Below are positions 11,081-20,600 of a stretch of DNA of 64,000 bases, piece after piece. The DNA is from Ascochyta rabiei (Eukaryota; Ascomycota; Dothideomycetes; Pleosporales; Didymellaceae). The stretch spans positions 1,473,501-1,537,500 of the forward strand of contig NC_082408.1 in assembly GCF_004011695.2 (NCBI RefSeq), in the 5' to 3' direction. Position 1 is the first letter of the stretch; the number at the start of each line of letters is the position of its first letter. The notes under the pieces were generated by a model. It saw nothing but the letters and a program-made list of their open reading frames with translations, made no database searches and had not been told where the DNA came from. The position numbers and the translations under genes were made by a program.

Positions 11081-11998
11081 ATGGGCTACATGCTCTATTC
11101 CATCGCCTTGTTCGTCCTCGTAGTCGGCACCTGTACGTACCCACCCCTGTCACATCCAGACATCAGACCCCACATGCAACCATCTCAGCATATACTCTCT
11201 CTCTCTCACACTCTCTCTCTCACACACTCTCTCTCACACACTCTCTCTCACACACTCTCTCTCACACACACTCTCTCACACACTCTCTCACACACACACT
11301 CTCTCACACTCTCTCTCTCACACTCTCTCTCTCACACTCTCTCTCTCACACTCTCTCTCTCACACTCTCTCACACACACTCTCTCTTTCACACTCTCTCT
11401 CTCACACTCTCTCTCTCACACACTCTCTCTCACACTCTCTCTCTCACACTCTCTCTCTCACACTCTCTCTCTCACACTCTCTCTCTCACACACTCTCTCT
11501 CACACTCTCTCTCTCACACTCTCTCTCTCACACTCTCTCTCTCACACTCTCTCTCTCACACACTCTCTCTCACACTCTCTCTCTCACACTCTCTCTCTCA
11601 CACTCTCTCTCTCACACTCTCTCACACACACTCTCTCTTTCACACACTCTCTCTCAGCTACTAACGTTCCACCAGCGCTCTACCTCACCCGCGCGCGCTG
11701 GCTTCCCCTGCTCCCCCGCATTACCCCGGGCCCCCTGTATACGCGCCTGCCCACGACGTTCCGCGACGACATTGAAGCCGGGCTGCACTCGTCCGACTTT
11801 GACCTCACAGGCAACGTCGAGGGCGACTCGCGCCAGGGCCTGGACGAGGCGGGCAAGAAGGAGGTGATGCGCATCATGAAGAGGAAGAATGTGGGCTTTG
11901 ACGAGGCGCGGCGGCTGCTTATGCAGGAGCGCTTCAGCAAGGCGGGCGTGGGGAGTGATGGGGTCCCAAAGGATCCCAAGTTTGTCAGCTTCTCGTGA
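11081..11998 (+). CDS. DUF2015 family protein with a satellite-filled intron
   Basis: Exon 1 is 11081-11132 and exon 2 is 11676-11998, phase 1, giving about 124 aa. Residues 4-17 form a hydrophobic signal-anchor-like segment (MLYSIALFVLVVGT). Exon 2 carries the conserved body (YTRLPTTFRDDIEAGLHSSD, then GLDEAGKKEVMRIMKRKNVGFDEAR) and the closing DPKFVSFS, which I recognise as DUF2015, a small fungal family of unknown function. The 543-bp intron keeps a normal donor (GTACGT), a GCTACTAAC branch point and a CCAG acceptor, but most of it is a CT/CA compound satellite. Its length is a multiple of three and it contains no stop, so a retained intron would insert 181 Ser/Leu/His/Thr residues in frame. 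Confidence 0.88.
   Translation: MGYMLYSIALFVLVVGTCTYPPLSHPDIRPHMQPSQHILSLSHTLSLTHSLSHTLSHTLSLTHTLSHTLSHTHSLTLSLSHSLSHTLSLTLSLSHSLTHTLSFTLSLSHSLSHTLSLTLSLSHSLSHTLSLTLSLSHTLSHTLSLTLSLSHSLSHTLSLTHSLSHSLSHTLSLTLSLSHSLTHTLSFTHSLSATNVPPALYLTRARWLPLLPRITPGPLYTRLPTTFRDDIEAGLHSSDFDLTGNVEGDSRQGLDEAGKKEVMRIMKRKNVGFDEARRLLMQERFSKAGVGSDGVPKDPKFVSFS
11187..11656. repeat. Compound CT/CA satellite inside the DUF2015 intron
   Basis: About 470 bp is built from runs of (CT)3-4 alternating with (CA)2-4. Blocks of higher-order structure recur; for example CTCTCTTTCACAC-type variants appear near 11390 and 11637. The strand is nearly G-free, so no forward frame can form a stop codon. Confidence 0.92.
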
Positions 11999-12608
11999 TG
12001 GACTATTATAGTTCTTTGGCTTTTGGCTTTTGGCTTTTGGCTTTTGGCTTTTGACTTTTGACTTTTGACTGTTGACCCTAGTGTGTCGCTTTGGACGTAT
12101 GATCTGTCGTGTTAGCGTTCTCTTATGTTCTCTTGTATTGTGCTCTCGGTCAGTTTGAGTCTGGAGAAAGGCGTTGACTGTGGCATCACGTGTGGCGTCA
12201 CTTGTTCACGTCGTTTCTGTCCGTAATCGGGACGGTGTGGTGGTTCGCTTCTCTTCTTCCATTATCTCCTTTGTCCATTCAATACCCTCAGATCGGACCT
12301 CTTGAGGGTTGTCTCCATCTGTCTCTCCTCACTCATTTAAGCTCCTTCGACCTGCGTTTGCAGTCACACGAAGATGCACGTTAGCCCCACCGTTGTTGAA
12401 TGATGCCATGGTTCGTGACAAGCCCACCGAACAGCGAATGTAGGCGCAGGAGACACCACATCCTTGCAACGCAGCCGTTCGCTCGCCGAGCTACTATGCT
12501 GGGTTGAGCCTTCGCTCGTCCTATCTGGCTGTGTGTCTGGGGTTTTCAGAAAAAAAAACGACGCAAAAGCGCGGCGCTAGTGATGTAGGTAGCAACACAC
12601 GTAGCCCA
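11999..12608. other. Convergent intergenic region
   Basis: It contains a 7-bp tandem repeat (CTTTTGG and CTTTTGA variants) at about 12017-12068 just after the DUF2015 stop. No gene seen. Confidence 0.65.
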
Positions 12609-13752
12609 TCATCTCGGCCCAAAGCCTGGTGGGCCGAAGCCAGGAGGAGGGCCGGGGGGAGGGCCGCCTCCAAAGCCATGTGGCGGGGGAAAGAAGTTGA
12701 CAGGCGCTCCGCTGGGTGGACGAGCTGGCAGGCCAGCCGGGGGTGGAGCCAGGACAGGAGGCGCTCCTGGTGCCATGGGCGGCGGACGCCCGTACCCACC
12801 AGGCCCGTTCGGTGTGCCGCCCATGGCCATACGGGGATCTGGCATCTGACCCATGGGCGGGCCGCCAGGAGCGACCATGGGTGTGGGTGCTTGGAACAGA
12901 TGCTGGGGCAGAGGCTGGACGGCGGGCGCGACGCCATGGGCCTTTGCCTGCTTGGCGAGCATGCGCTCTGCCTCGTCTCCGTGGCGCTCGCCCTTGCCGT
13001 CCTTTTTGTAGGCGTACTGGACCGAGATCTGCTTGCTCATCATATACTGGCCGTGCATGCTGGCGATGGCGGCGTCGGAGGCGTCAAAGTCGCCGTAGGA
13101 GATGAAGCCGTAGCCCTTGGACAGGCCGTGCTCGTCGCGGGCAATCTTGGGGGCTTGGGCGAGCTGGCCGAACTGGCCAAAGGTGTCGTAGAGCGTCTTC
13201 TCGTCGATCATGGAGTCGAGGTTGCCGACGAACAGCTCGGCGCCAATCTCGACGTTCTTCTGCTTGTCGGCCGAGGCCTTGTTGACGCGGATGCGGCTGC
13301 CGTAGAGGGCGACGTTGTTCATGATCTTGGGGGCGTAGTCGGCCTCGGCCTCGGTGTGGAACTCGACGAAGCCAAAGCCCTGGTGCTGGCTGTTGACGCG
13401 GTCGACGGGCATGTTGACGTTGCGCACGCGGCCGGCGTTGAGCATCAGCTCGTGCAGGATGCGGGGGGTGATGCGCTCGTGGAGGTTGCCGACGTAGACG
13501 GTGGCTTCCTTGTTCTGTTCCCTGCGGCGCGTTAGCATGACATACATGACATACATGACATACCAACATGACATGACATGACATGGATATGAACATGACA
13601 TGACATGGATATGAACATGACATGACTTGGATATGGACATGTGCATGTGCATGTGTATGTGCATGTTCATGTTCATGTCCAAGTCATGTCATGTGCTGTG
13701 CCAGTCAAGGCACACGAGAGACGTACCAGTGCCGCGCACTTGGGGCCGACAT
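12609..13752 (-). CDS. Splicing factor 3B subunit 4 (SF3B4/Hsh49-like)
   Basis: Exon 1 (13752-13727) encodes MSAPSARH and part of a Trp codon. Exon 2 (13521-12609) continues [20 protein letters not shown]. The product is about 312 aa. There are two RRMs: RRM1 about residues 14-92 with RNP2 VYVGNL and RNP1 GFGFVEF, and RRM2 about 101-178 with LFVGNL and KGYGFISY. A Pro/Gly/Met-rich tail follows, ending [10 protein letters not shown]. The close RRM spacing and Pro-rich tail are characteristic of SF3B4, the U2 snRNP SF3b subunit that contacts pre-mRNA near the branch site. The 205-bp intron (13522-13726) is filled with CATGA-type repeats. Longer open frames reading [10 protein letters not shown] upstream are translated intron repeat. 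Confidence 0.9.
13537..13690. repeat. CATGA/ATGTGC-type repeats in the SF3B4 intron
   Basis: Degenerate tandem CATGACATA, CATGACATGG, ATATGAACATGA and CATGTGCATG units occupy about 150 of the 205 intron bases. Confidence 0.85.
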
Positions 13753-14146
13753 GATGAGCGACTGAGGTGATACCGTGGGCGTGTATCCAGGCCAGAGTCT
13801 CCAAGAAAAAGTCCTCTCTCCTTGGCTCCTCTAGATCGTGGTCGTGATCGTGGTCGTGGTCGTGGTTGTGGTCGTGGTCGTGGTCGTGGTTGTGGTGGGG
13901 AGGTGGGAGTCGTGGGCGGTCATGGCCAAAGTTTCGAAGCTCTGATGCACGTCTGCGCTAGACCCGTCACTAGCGCGCGCCCTGCCCCGGCTTCAAGATT
14001 TTGGTCTGCCATCATGGCCGCGCCAACAGCATCGACACGCCCTCCCACAACCCATCACCGCCCTCGCCTTCCCCCTGCCCGCCGCCTCCTGCTCGTTGCG
14101 CCCACTGCTGTCTCTTCACACATCCACGCATCCACACACACACATC
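13753..14146. other. Divergent promoter region SF3B4 / TOM7
   Basis: 394 bp between start codons. It contains a (GTGGTC)n-like repeat at about 13839-13896 with occasional GTGGTT and GTGATC units. Confidence 0.7.
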
Positions 14147-14449
14147 ATGTTCCAGCTGTCGGAAGAGTCCAAGGTACGTCATGCGCCCTGGCTCTGGCTC
14201 TGGCTCTGGCTCTTTGCTGGCCCTCACGCCCGCACGCCCACTCACACACCAACAGGAGCGCATCGCGCGCATCATCGACGTCTCGCGCGTCGCCATTCAC
14301 TACGGCTACCTGCCCTTGATCCTCTACCTCGGCTACTCCCAGAGCCAGCCAAAGCCCTCGCTCATCCGGTACCGCCTCTACCCTCTCCACTCCTTGGCCT
14401 GCAACACCAGCTCACACCTGCACACAGTCTCTTTTCTCCTCTCGCATAA
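14147..14449 (+). CDS. TOM7: Mitochondrial import receptor subunit Tom7
   Basis: A tiny three-exon gene (14147-14173, 14256-14368, 14428-14449) encodes about 53 aa. Exon 1 gives MFQLSEESK. Exon 2 gives [20 protein letters not shown] and a hydrophobic LILYLG segment. Exon 3 adds only LFSPLA and the stop. The [26 protein letters not shown] order is the Tom7 signature, and Tom7 is a single-pass subunit of the outer-membrane TOM complex that modulates its assembly and disassembly. The introns (82 and 59 bp) are in phases 0 and 2. The last exon is only 22 nt, so automated predictors could easily miss or truncate this gene. Confidence 0.93.
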   Translation: MFQLSEESKVRHAPWLWLWLWLFAGPHARTPTHTPTGAHRAHHRRLARRHSLRLPALDPLPRLLPEPAKALAHPVPPLPSPLLGLQHQLTPAHSLFSPLA

Positions 14450-15270
14450 GCTTGCCGCTGTCGCAATCGACCCTCTGAATGACTGTTTGCAATTCACTGT
14501 ACAACACAACCTTAATTCGGCGCATCGCTATCTGGGGCACACTGCTGGAGCTGCAAGGATGCGCGGCAGACAATTCTGCCCCTCGCCGGCACGCATCTCC
14601 TCTATAGCATTCGACCTCGACCGTCTACGTACGGCATGACAATTGTATCTTGTACGACTACTACCCTCACAAGCAGACCACCAGGCTCTGCGCAAATCCA
14701 CGTGCTTCGGTCTTGCCATCGCACGGCCAAGAGCACTTTTGACGAACAAACTCACACATGGGCCCCTGCACGAGCGTGTCGTGACTGTTGGATCCCATCA
14801 ACCCGCCCTCGTTTTCCCATCACAGTATTCACAGCCACGCGGCACGCGCCACGCGGCTTGACATTATTGACATGTCGGCAGGCCTGTTGCTGCAGCATCC
14901 GCCAACGCCAACGCCAATCGTTTTCCACTTACGACCCCACGTGTTGCTCGCCTGTCCATCTGTCCACAATTACAACCTCTACAAGCTGAAATGCCCCCAC
15001 CTACCCATGAAAATGCAGCTTCGTTACCGGCCGCACGGCTTCGGGTTTACACCTGCGCCTGTCCTAGGTGTACCATTCACACTCCGCTTATCACCCCCCA
15101 CGTCTGGCGTGCTTCACGTAAAGCATCAGCCTTCCCCAGATCTGCACAACCTCCACTGATACCGCCAACACATGGTTCAACTCTGATGAGCCTATTGTTT
15201 CTCTTCCTGTCTGCGCTTGTCTAAATAGTCGTTTTTGCAACTACCGCATGATCCATTGTCGACCTGCACC
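14450..15270. other. Intergenic region
   Basis: Non-repetitive. Open frames are short and unconvincing. It precedes the STAND-N-domain gene. Confidence 0.55.
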
Positions 15271-17627
15271 ATGGCTGTCCCCAATGTTGGGGACTTACTA
15301 ATGATGTCTCAAGTTGCCTGGCAGACTGGACGAGCTTTTACCGCAGGTCGCAAAGATGCGCCAACCGAGTTTCAAGCCGTTGAAACCGACATTGCCGGAC
15401 TCTCAGAGGCCCTGAAGCAGCTGGCAGAAACGCTACACGCAGAGGCCAATGATAGCTTGATCTCCAGGTCCGATCGAGCCGTCCAACACGGTGTCGCACT
15501 AGTTGTAGCCACCTGCCAAAGAACAATACATGACCTCGACTCACTGGTCAATCGGTACCAGGTTATCAGAAAGCACCGCACCGTTGGCGGCTTTGCAATC
15601 GAGCGGAGCTGGAGCGATCTGGTTCTTACTCAATATGAGACCATCCTGTGGACTACAGAAGGAGGTAGCCTTCACGATCTCAGCAGCTTACTGCAGATGC
15701 ACACATCATGTATATGCCTTCTCGCCGAGGCAATACAAAGGCAAGTGTCTGCCACGTCGTCCAGAAAGCAGCACTGACGCAGTGCAGCAATTCTCTGGAG
15801 CAATTAGAGAATGCCGTCACTCCCATGGCCAACCGGTTTGATAGCATGCATCTAGACGACGAACTTGACGACGTTTCCCGCTTTATACGAGAACTGGCCA
15901 TCGCCAATCACTCGAGAAAAGCACCACTTGTACCTCGACGTAATCTGGCGAGATCGCCTGCGGCAGAAGCCCCGGATCCGCTCAATGCCACACTGGTGCC
16001 GCTCTTCCCGCTAGCCTTGTCCCCTCGACAGACCACTTCAAATGTGGCATCCCCCCTCCCGCATCAACGATCTGTATCAACAGAATCCTCAACATCGAAA
16101 TCAGTCAGCAATGACGTAGCTGCTGCCCCAGCAGCTTGTATTGTTCAAAATCCGCGGACGCCGCCTCGAAAGCGTGTGTCTGAATTCAGCTTTGGTGGCT
16201 CATCAGCACGCGATTCTACCAGTAGCTACGCTTCATCAACATCGTCTGGGCCATCGCGCAACTCCCTAAATAGCAGACATGCACTTGTGGCTGTCTCGAA
16301 ATCACCGCCTCTCCTGGGAACACCCGAGCTGGGTGAGCCCGTACAAGTAAATACCGGCTCATTGTCTCTCCTTCCACCACCAGCCTTGAGGCCACCATCA
16401 ACGCATTCGACTCGGACCATGGATAGAAAACGGTCAAACTCCACCCTGAGCGCGTTTCCTGCGCAACAAAACAGTATCACAAAACTGCACTGTAGTTCCA
16501 CCACAGCAAGCCAGAAATCAACATTCGAGAAGGAAGCTTTTCGCAATTCTGCTGTGCTTTGCGACGTGTAAGTCCATACTTCTGTCCTACTACAGCCAGC
16601 CAACCTTGTCAGTGTGGCGCTAATGCTCCACAGCCGTGGCAGAATCGTGGAATACTCCCAGCTGACCGTGCCCGACCCGGACTACCCTAGTGGCTTTGCC
16701 GACATAGAAATGGTAGAAGCTTGTGATTCGTGCCGCATCGCCGTCGTTCGGAAACGCACCACCGACCCCACTACCAAGATCGTCCGCGTCGTAACCTCGA
16801 TATGGGCCTTCAGCGACGACAACAACGTGCGCGTCGAGCTCAAAATGGAAGACGATGAGATGTACATACCCTATTTGAGCTACTTCTCACCAGCAAAAGT
16901 CAGCATGACAGTAGCCTGTGAGCTCAGATTCCACGATGTGAGGTACGGTAACCGACTAATCAAGACGGCAAAGACGACTTGGGTGAACTACGTATTTGAA
17001 GATGCGCAAGCAGCGGCGCTCTTCCAGAACGAGATCATGGGCCGCAGCCTCCTAGCCACATTCCGCACATCCAAGACCATGCGCATTCATGAGGGTACGC
17101 TGGCGAGCTTTGCATACGCAGAGCAGATGTGTGCGCTGGAGAATTTGAGGGTGTGGGAGGATACGGACACAGACGCCATCATAGGCCTCATACACTTCTC
17201 GGCGAGTTTCAGGGCAGGCTATCTGGCCTTCTATCTCAATTCGAGTACCCATCCGGTAAAAGTGCAGTCCGTCAGTGGGAGGGAGGTCAAGATCAAAGGG
17301 CTGAAAGTGCCCATTGCGGAGGCTGGCCGGGCGATGAGGAAAGATAGCGTTGTCGATGATGCAGAAATCATCACCGAAGCATGCGAGGCAGATCGTAGAC
17401 AAGAGGAGGGTAGTGGAACGAGTGAAGGAAGCGGAAGCAGTACGACGAAGAAAGGCAAAGGTAAGGGCAAGGGCAAGAGGGCGGACGTTGACAGGAAGAA
17501 GGTCATTTCGGGTGTGAAGATTGAGTTTGCAACCGAGATGGAGAAGAGAGAATTCTTGGATCTGGTTGCAGAGTATCAGAGACCCGAGCGGCTGTGCGAA
17601 TTACCTGATCTAATGGGCGTGAATTAG
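15271..17627 (+). CDS. Fungal STAND-type N-terminal domain protein, large uncharacterised C-terminal region
   Basis: Three exons, 15271-15740, 15788-16567 and 16634-17627, encode about 747 aa. The N-terminal ~150 residues (MAVPNVGDLLMMSQVAWQTG, then FQAVETDIAGLSEALKQLAE) resemble the fungal N-terminal domain of STAND/NACHT proteins (PigL_N-like), but no NTPase P-loop follows. Residues ~170-420 are Ser/Pro-rich and likely disordered. The C-terminal ~330 residues include a beta-rich region (EYSQLTVPDPDYPSGFADIE) and a basic GKGKGKGKR patch near residue 695. Intron 1 appears to be a GC-AG intron (donor AAAG|GCAAGT, acceptor GTGCAG), the only split that keeps frame. Intron 2 is GT-AG (GTAAGT ... 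CCACAG). Function unknown. Confidence 0.75.
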
Positions 17628-20600
17628 TCGATAGCCTTTGCGTGGTAATAGCAGGAACGTATTCTTAATGCCATCAAGATGTCTTTTGGTAGTTGGATCT
17701 GGCCATCAAAAAAATAATCTAGATCAAGTACTTCCGCACCTGCAAGTGGGGACTTCACACACCTCGCTTCCACACCAGCCTCGCCCTCAGGCATTTAAAC
17801 ATCATGCTACTGAATGTTCAGTGAATACCGCTCTGGTGTCGAAAAGGCGTTCCGTCCCCCTGTTGCAACCCAGACCCATCATCCGTGAATTATTTCTACT
17901 CACCCGTATCCCCCAATGCAGAGCCAGGTATACTATTTGAACAACTCTCAGTCTGCAACCCATTTCTGCCAACGTTCGATCGGATCAACCAACCAAGCCA
18001 GAGATACGGTAACATGCATCTGCTTGTGAGAATCCGTAGGATTTCTACAACACGCTCCTACACCCCCCACATAGCAGAAATTTCGCAAGATTTGACTCAG
18101 CTTTTGCAACTCTATAGGCCGTTGCCACACGCCAAGTTGTTGATTAGACGGCTTGATCGTTCGTGTTCTCTGGAAAGGAGGCAACGACTTTGAGAAACTG
18201 CATTCCATTTGACATTATACGAGATTTGTGGTTCTCATCGAGGAATAACAAATTTTCCCGAATGCCTATCAGAGGTGCAGTTCAATTTGTTCCCACCAAC
18301 AGAACAGCACTTCGGGGCTTGTGACAAAAAGATTGCGATGGTTCACAGTAGGCACACATAGGTTTAATGATGGAACCTGCGATGAACAGATTGATTCATC
18401 CTAAGATAGGAAAATTTTACTTCTTGTATGAAGCAATGTGTTTGCTATGAGCATAGAACCAGACTTGTGACGGTGGTTCGTACATGAGATGGAAGCTGGT
18501 GGAAACCAACACTTTAGAGAATTCTATGGTGTCCCGGTTCTCTTCTGATCAGCATCCTAACTTCTGCATTCCTCGAATCATTTGTTGGGTCGCAGACAGT
18601 ATCGTTGGCTCTTAAGATGCCTCGAAGGCCAGGCTTTTTGTCCGGAAAGCACGATAACTCGGATGAGAATAGGGCAGCGACGACATGCTTTGCTCAATGC
18701 TTTGTCGAAGTCTCCGGCTTGTGCTTCGCGTTTGCAACAACATGATATGGGGTCAACTAAATCCAAAAGGCTATTCAAGAAACAAGAAACAGTTCATATG
18801 TGCTGTAAAACAGACCGTAAGCGCGGCGGTCTGCACTCTTACCATGGCCGCCCATTGACACTCCTGTATCCAGCCACTTCAAAATTATCAGATGCTCGAG
18901 CGTAAAGAACGTGGATGTCAGACATGGATTATTGGCGCTCATCTGCAAGTATCGAGAGGGTTTAGCTAACATGCAGAAAAGTTGGCAAAAGGATAACAAA
19001 TGTCTATGCTCAAGATGTTGGCTCATAATCACACAAGATTCTCTGCTCAAACAGATCGAATCTCTCAACACACATAACATCCATTGTACATACCTTCACA
19101 TCGAACGTTCTCGACCCGCTGACATGACACACTCGCGTGATATCTCACCTGAGTCGGCAGCATGAATCCGGACTCCCATACTCCTCCACCCGTCTTCGCG
19201 CGTACAGAGATTACAGGTCATATTCGCGTCGCACAACAAGATCCATGGGTCCAGGGTCCACCTTCGCTTTCCTGCAGAATCGTCCAGTATCGTGCAGCAT
19301 CGTGCAGCTGCGGTGTGCTACGCATGGTTTACCAGATCGGGCTTAGTATGGCTGGGGTGCGCAACCGAGTACGATTTGATTTGATCATACGCGACCAGAT
19401 AGAGCGAGCTGCAGAAAGTGGTCGGCGAAGTGGATGGCGGAGTGGGGAACGGCGAGGGTGCAGGATCGTAACAAATCGAGGCGGGCGTGTGACTCGGATC
19501 TCGCATGGATCGCTGGGGTGTCTGAGTGTAGCGCGGCGATGGAGAGGTTTTGCATGCTGGCGCTGCAAAATGATCGGGGGGAAGACGGCTCGCGCCGGAG
19601 CGATTGATGCGCCTTGACATGACAATAATGATCAATCTTGACAGGTAAGACGATACTGTGTACACAATCTCGGACAGGTTGCCACTCCAGAACACTCAAA
19701 TACGCTCTTACACGTGGTTTGTAGTAAAACAATTGCCGCTTTAGCTCATATTGATGGTACTAGAGATCATACTGGCCTATCGAGAAACTTACCAGCAAGA
19801 CCGCTCTTGGTCTTGAACAGTAGATGTACGGGGTAGAAGATCTGGGAGTCCATGATGGCAACGTTGGTTCCATAACTAGGTCATTGCTTTGCGAGAATTG
19901 GTCTACGAAGGTACATAAGCTAGGTTCAATGGGACTGACGTAGTGGAGGCACACGGCCCAGACAAGGCAATCGCAGCATGGCTGGCATATCCGTCGATCG
20001 GAATGAAGCGGATGGAATCTTCCATCGAGCTGCAGAAGTTGTTACAGAGCCGCACTCCTGCCTGATAGATTTCCCGTGTAAAGGGACCACAATTATATTG
20101 GCTGTGTCGCATGAAAAATGATTACCGCTGGCGGGAAGACTGAGGTAGTACAGAAACTTGTGTGCGTGAATACCCACCTGCCCGACCAGATCTGGCAATC
20201 TCAGTTGGTTTTGTACGTATGGTACAAGCCTTGAGCGGGTTGTAGCATTCATTCATCCTATGCTCAGTAATTGATGTTGAGAAATTCTGTCACTGGGTCA
20301 GCGTACTGTAGAGTGAACAGTGGAGTGGTTTGTGGCGTCCCCCCCCCCTTCTCTGTTCTTTGTGAGCGGTGTAAGATCATCCGTGTGTTACGAGAAAAGT
20401 GATCGAGAGACCGAAGAATCCCAATCGGATATTGTAAGGTTCAATACAAGGGTCTGCATGATCTTGCAGCAACCCTTGTTATAGCACGAGTCGTATGCGG
20501 AATTGTTTTCGTTTGAAGAAGGCTTCTGGTATTATCAAACCAGCCGAAGGATCTTTACACTGTGCGCGAATAAATTCGTGTGATGAGATCGAAATACTGA

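Noticed and set aside
10615..11664. Long Ser-Leu-Ser-His-Thr repeat open frames
   Set aside because: They are translations of the G-free CT/CA satellite in the DUF2015 intron, where no forward stop codon can occur.
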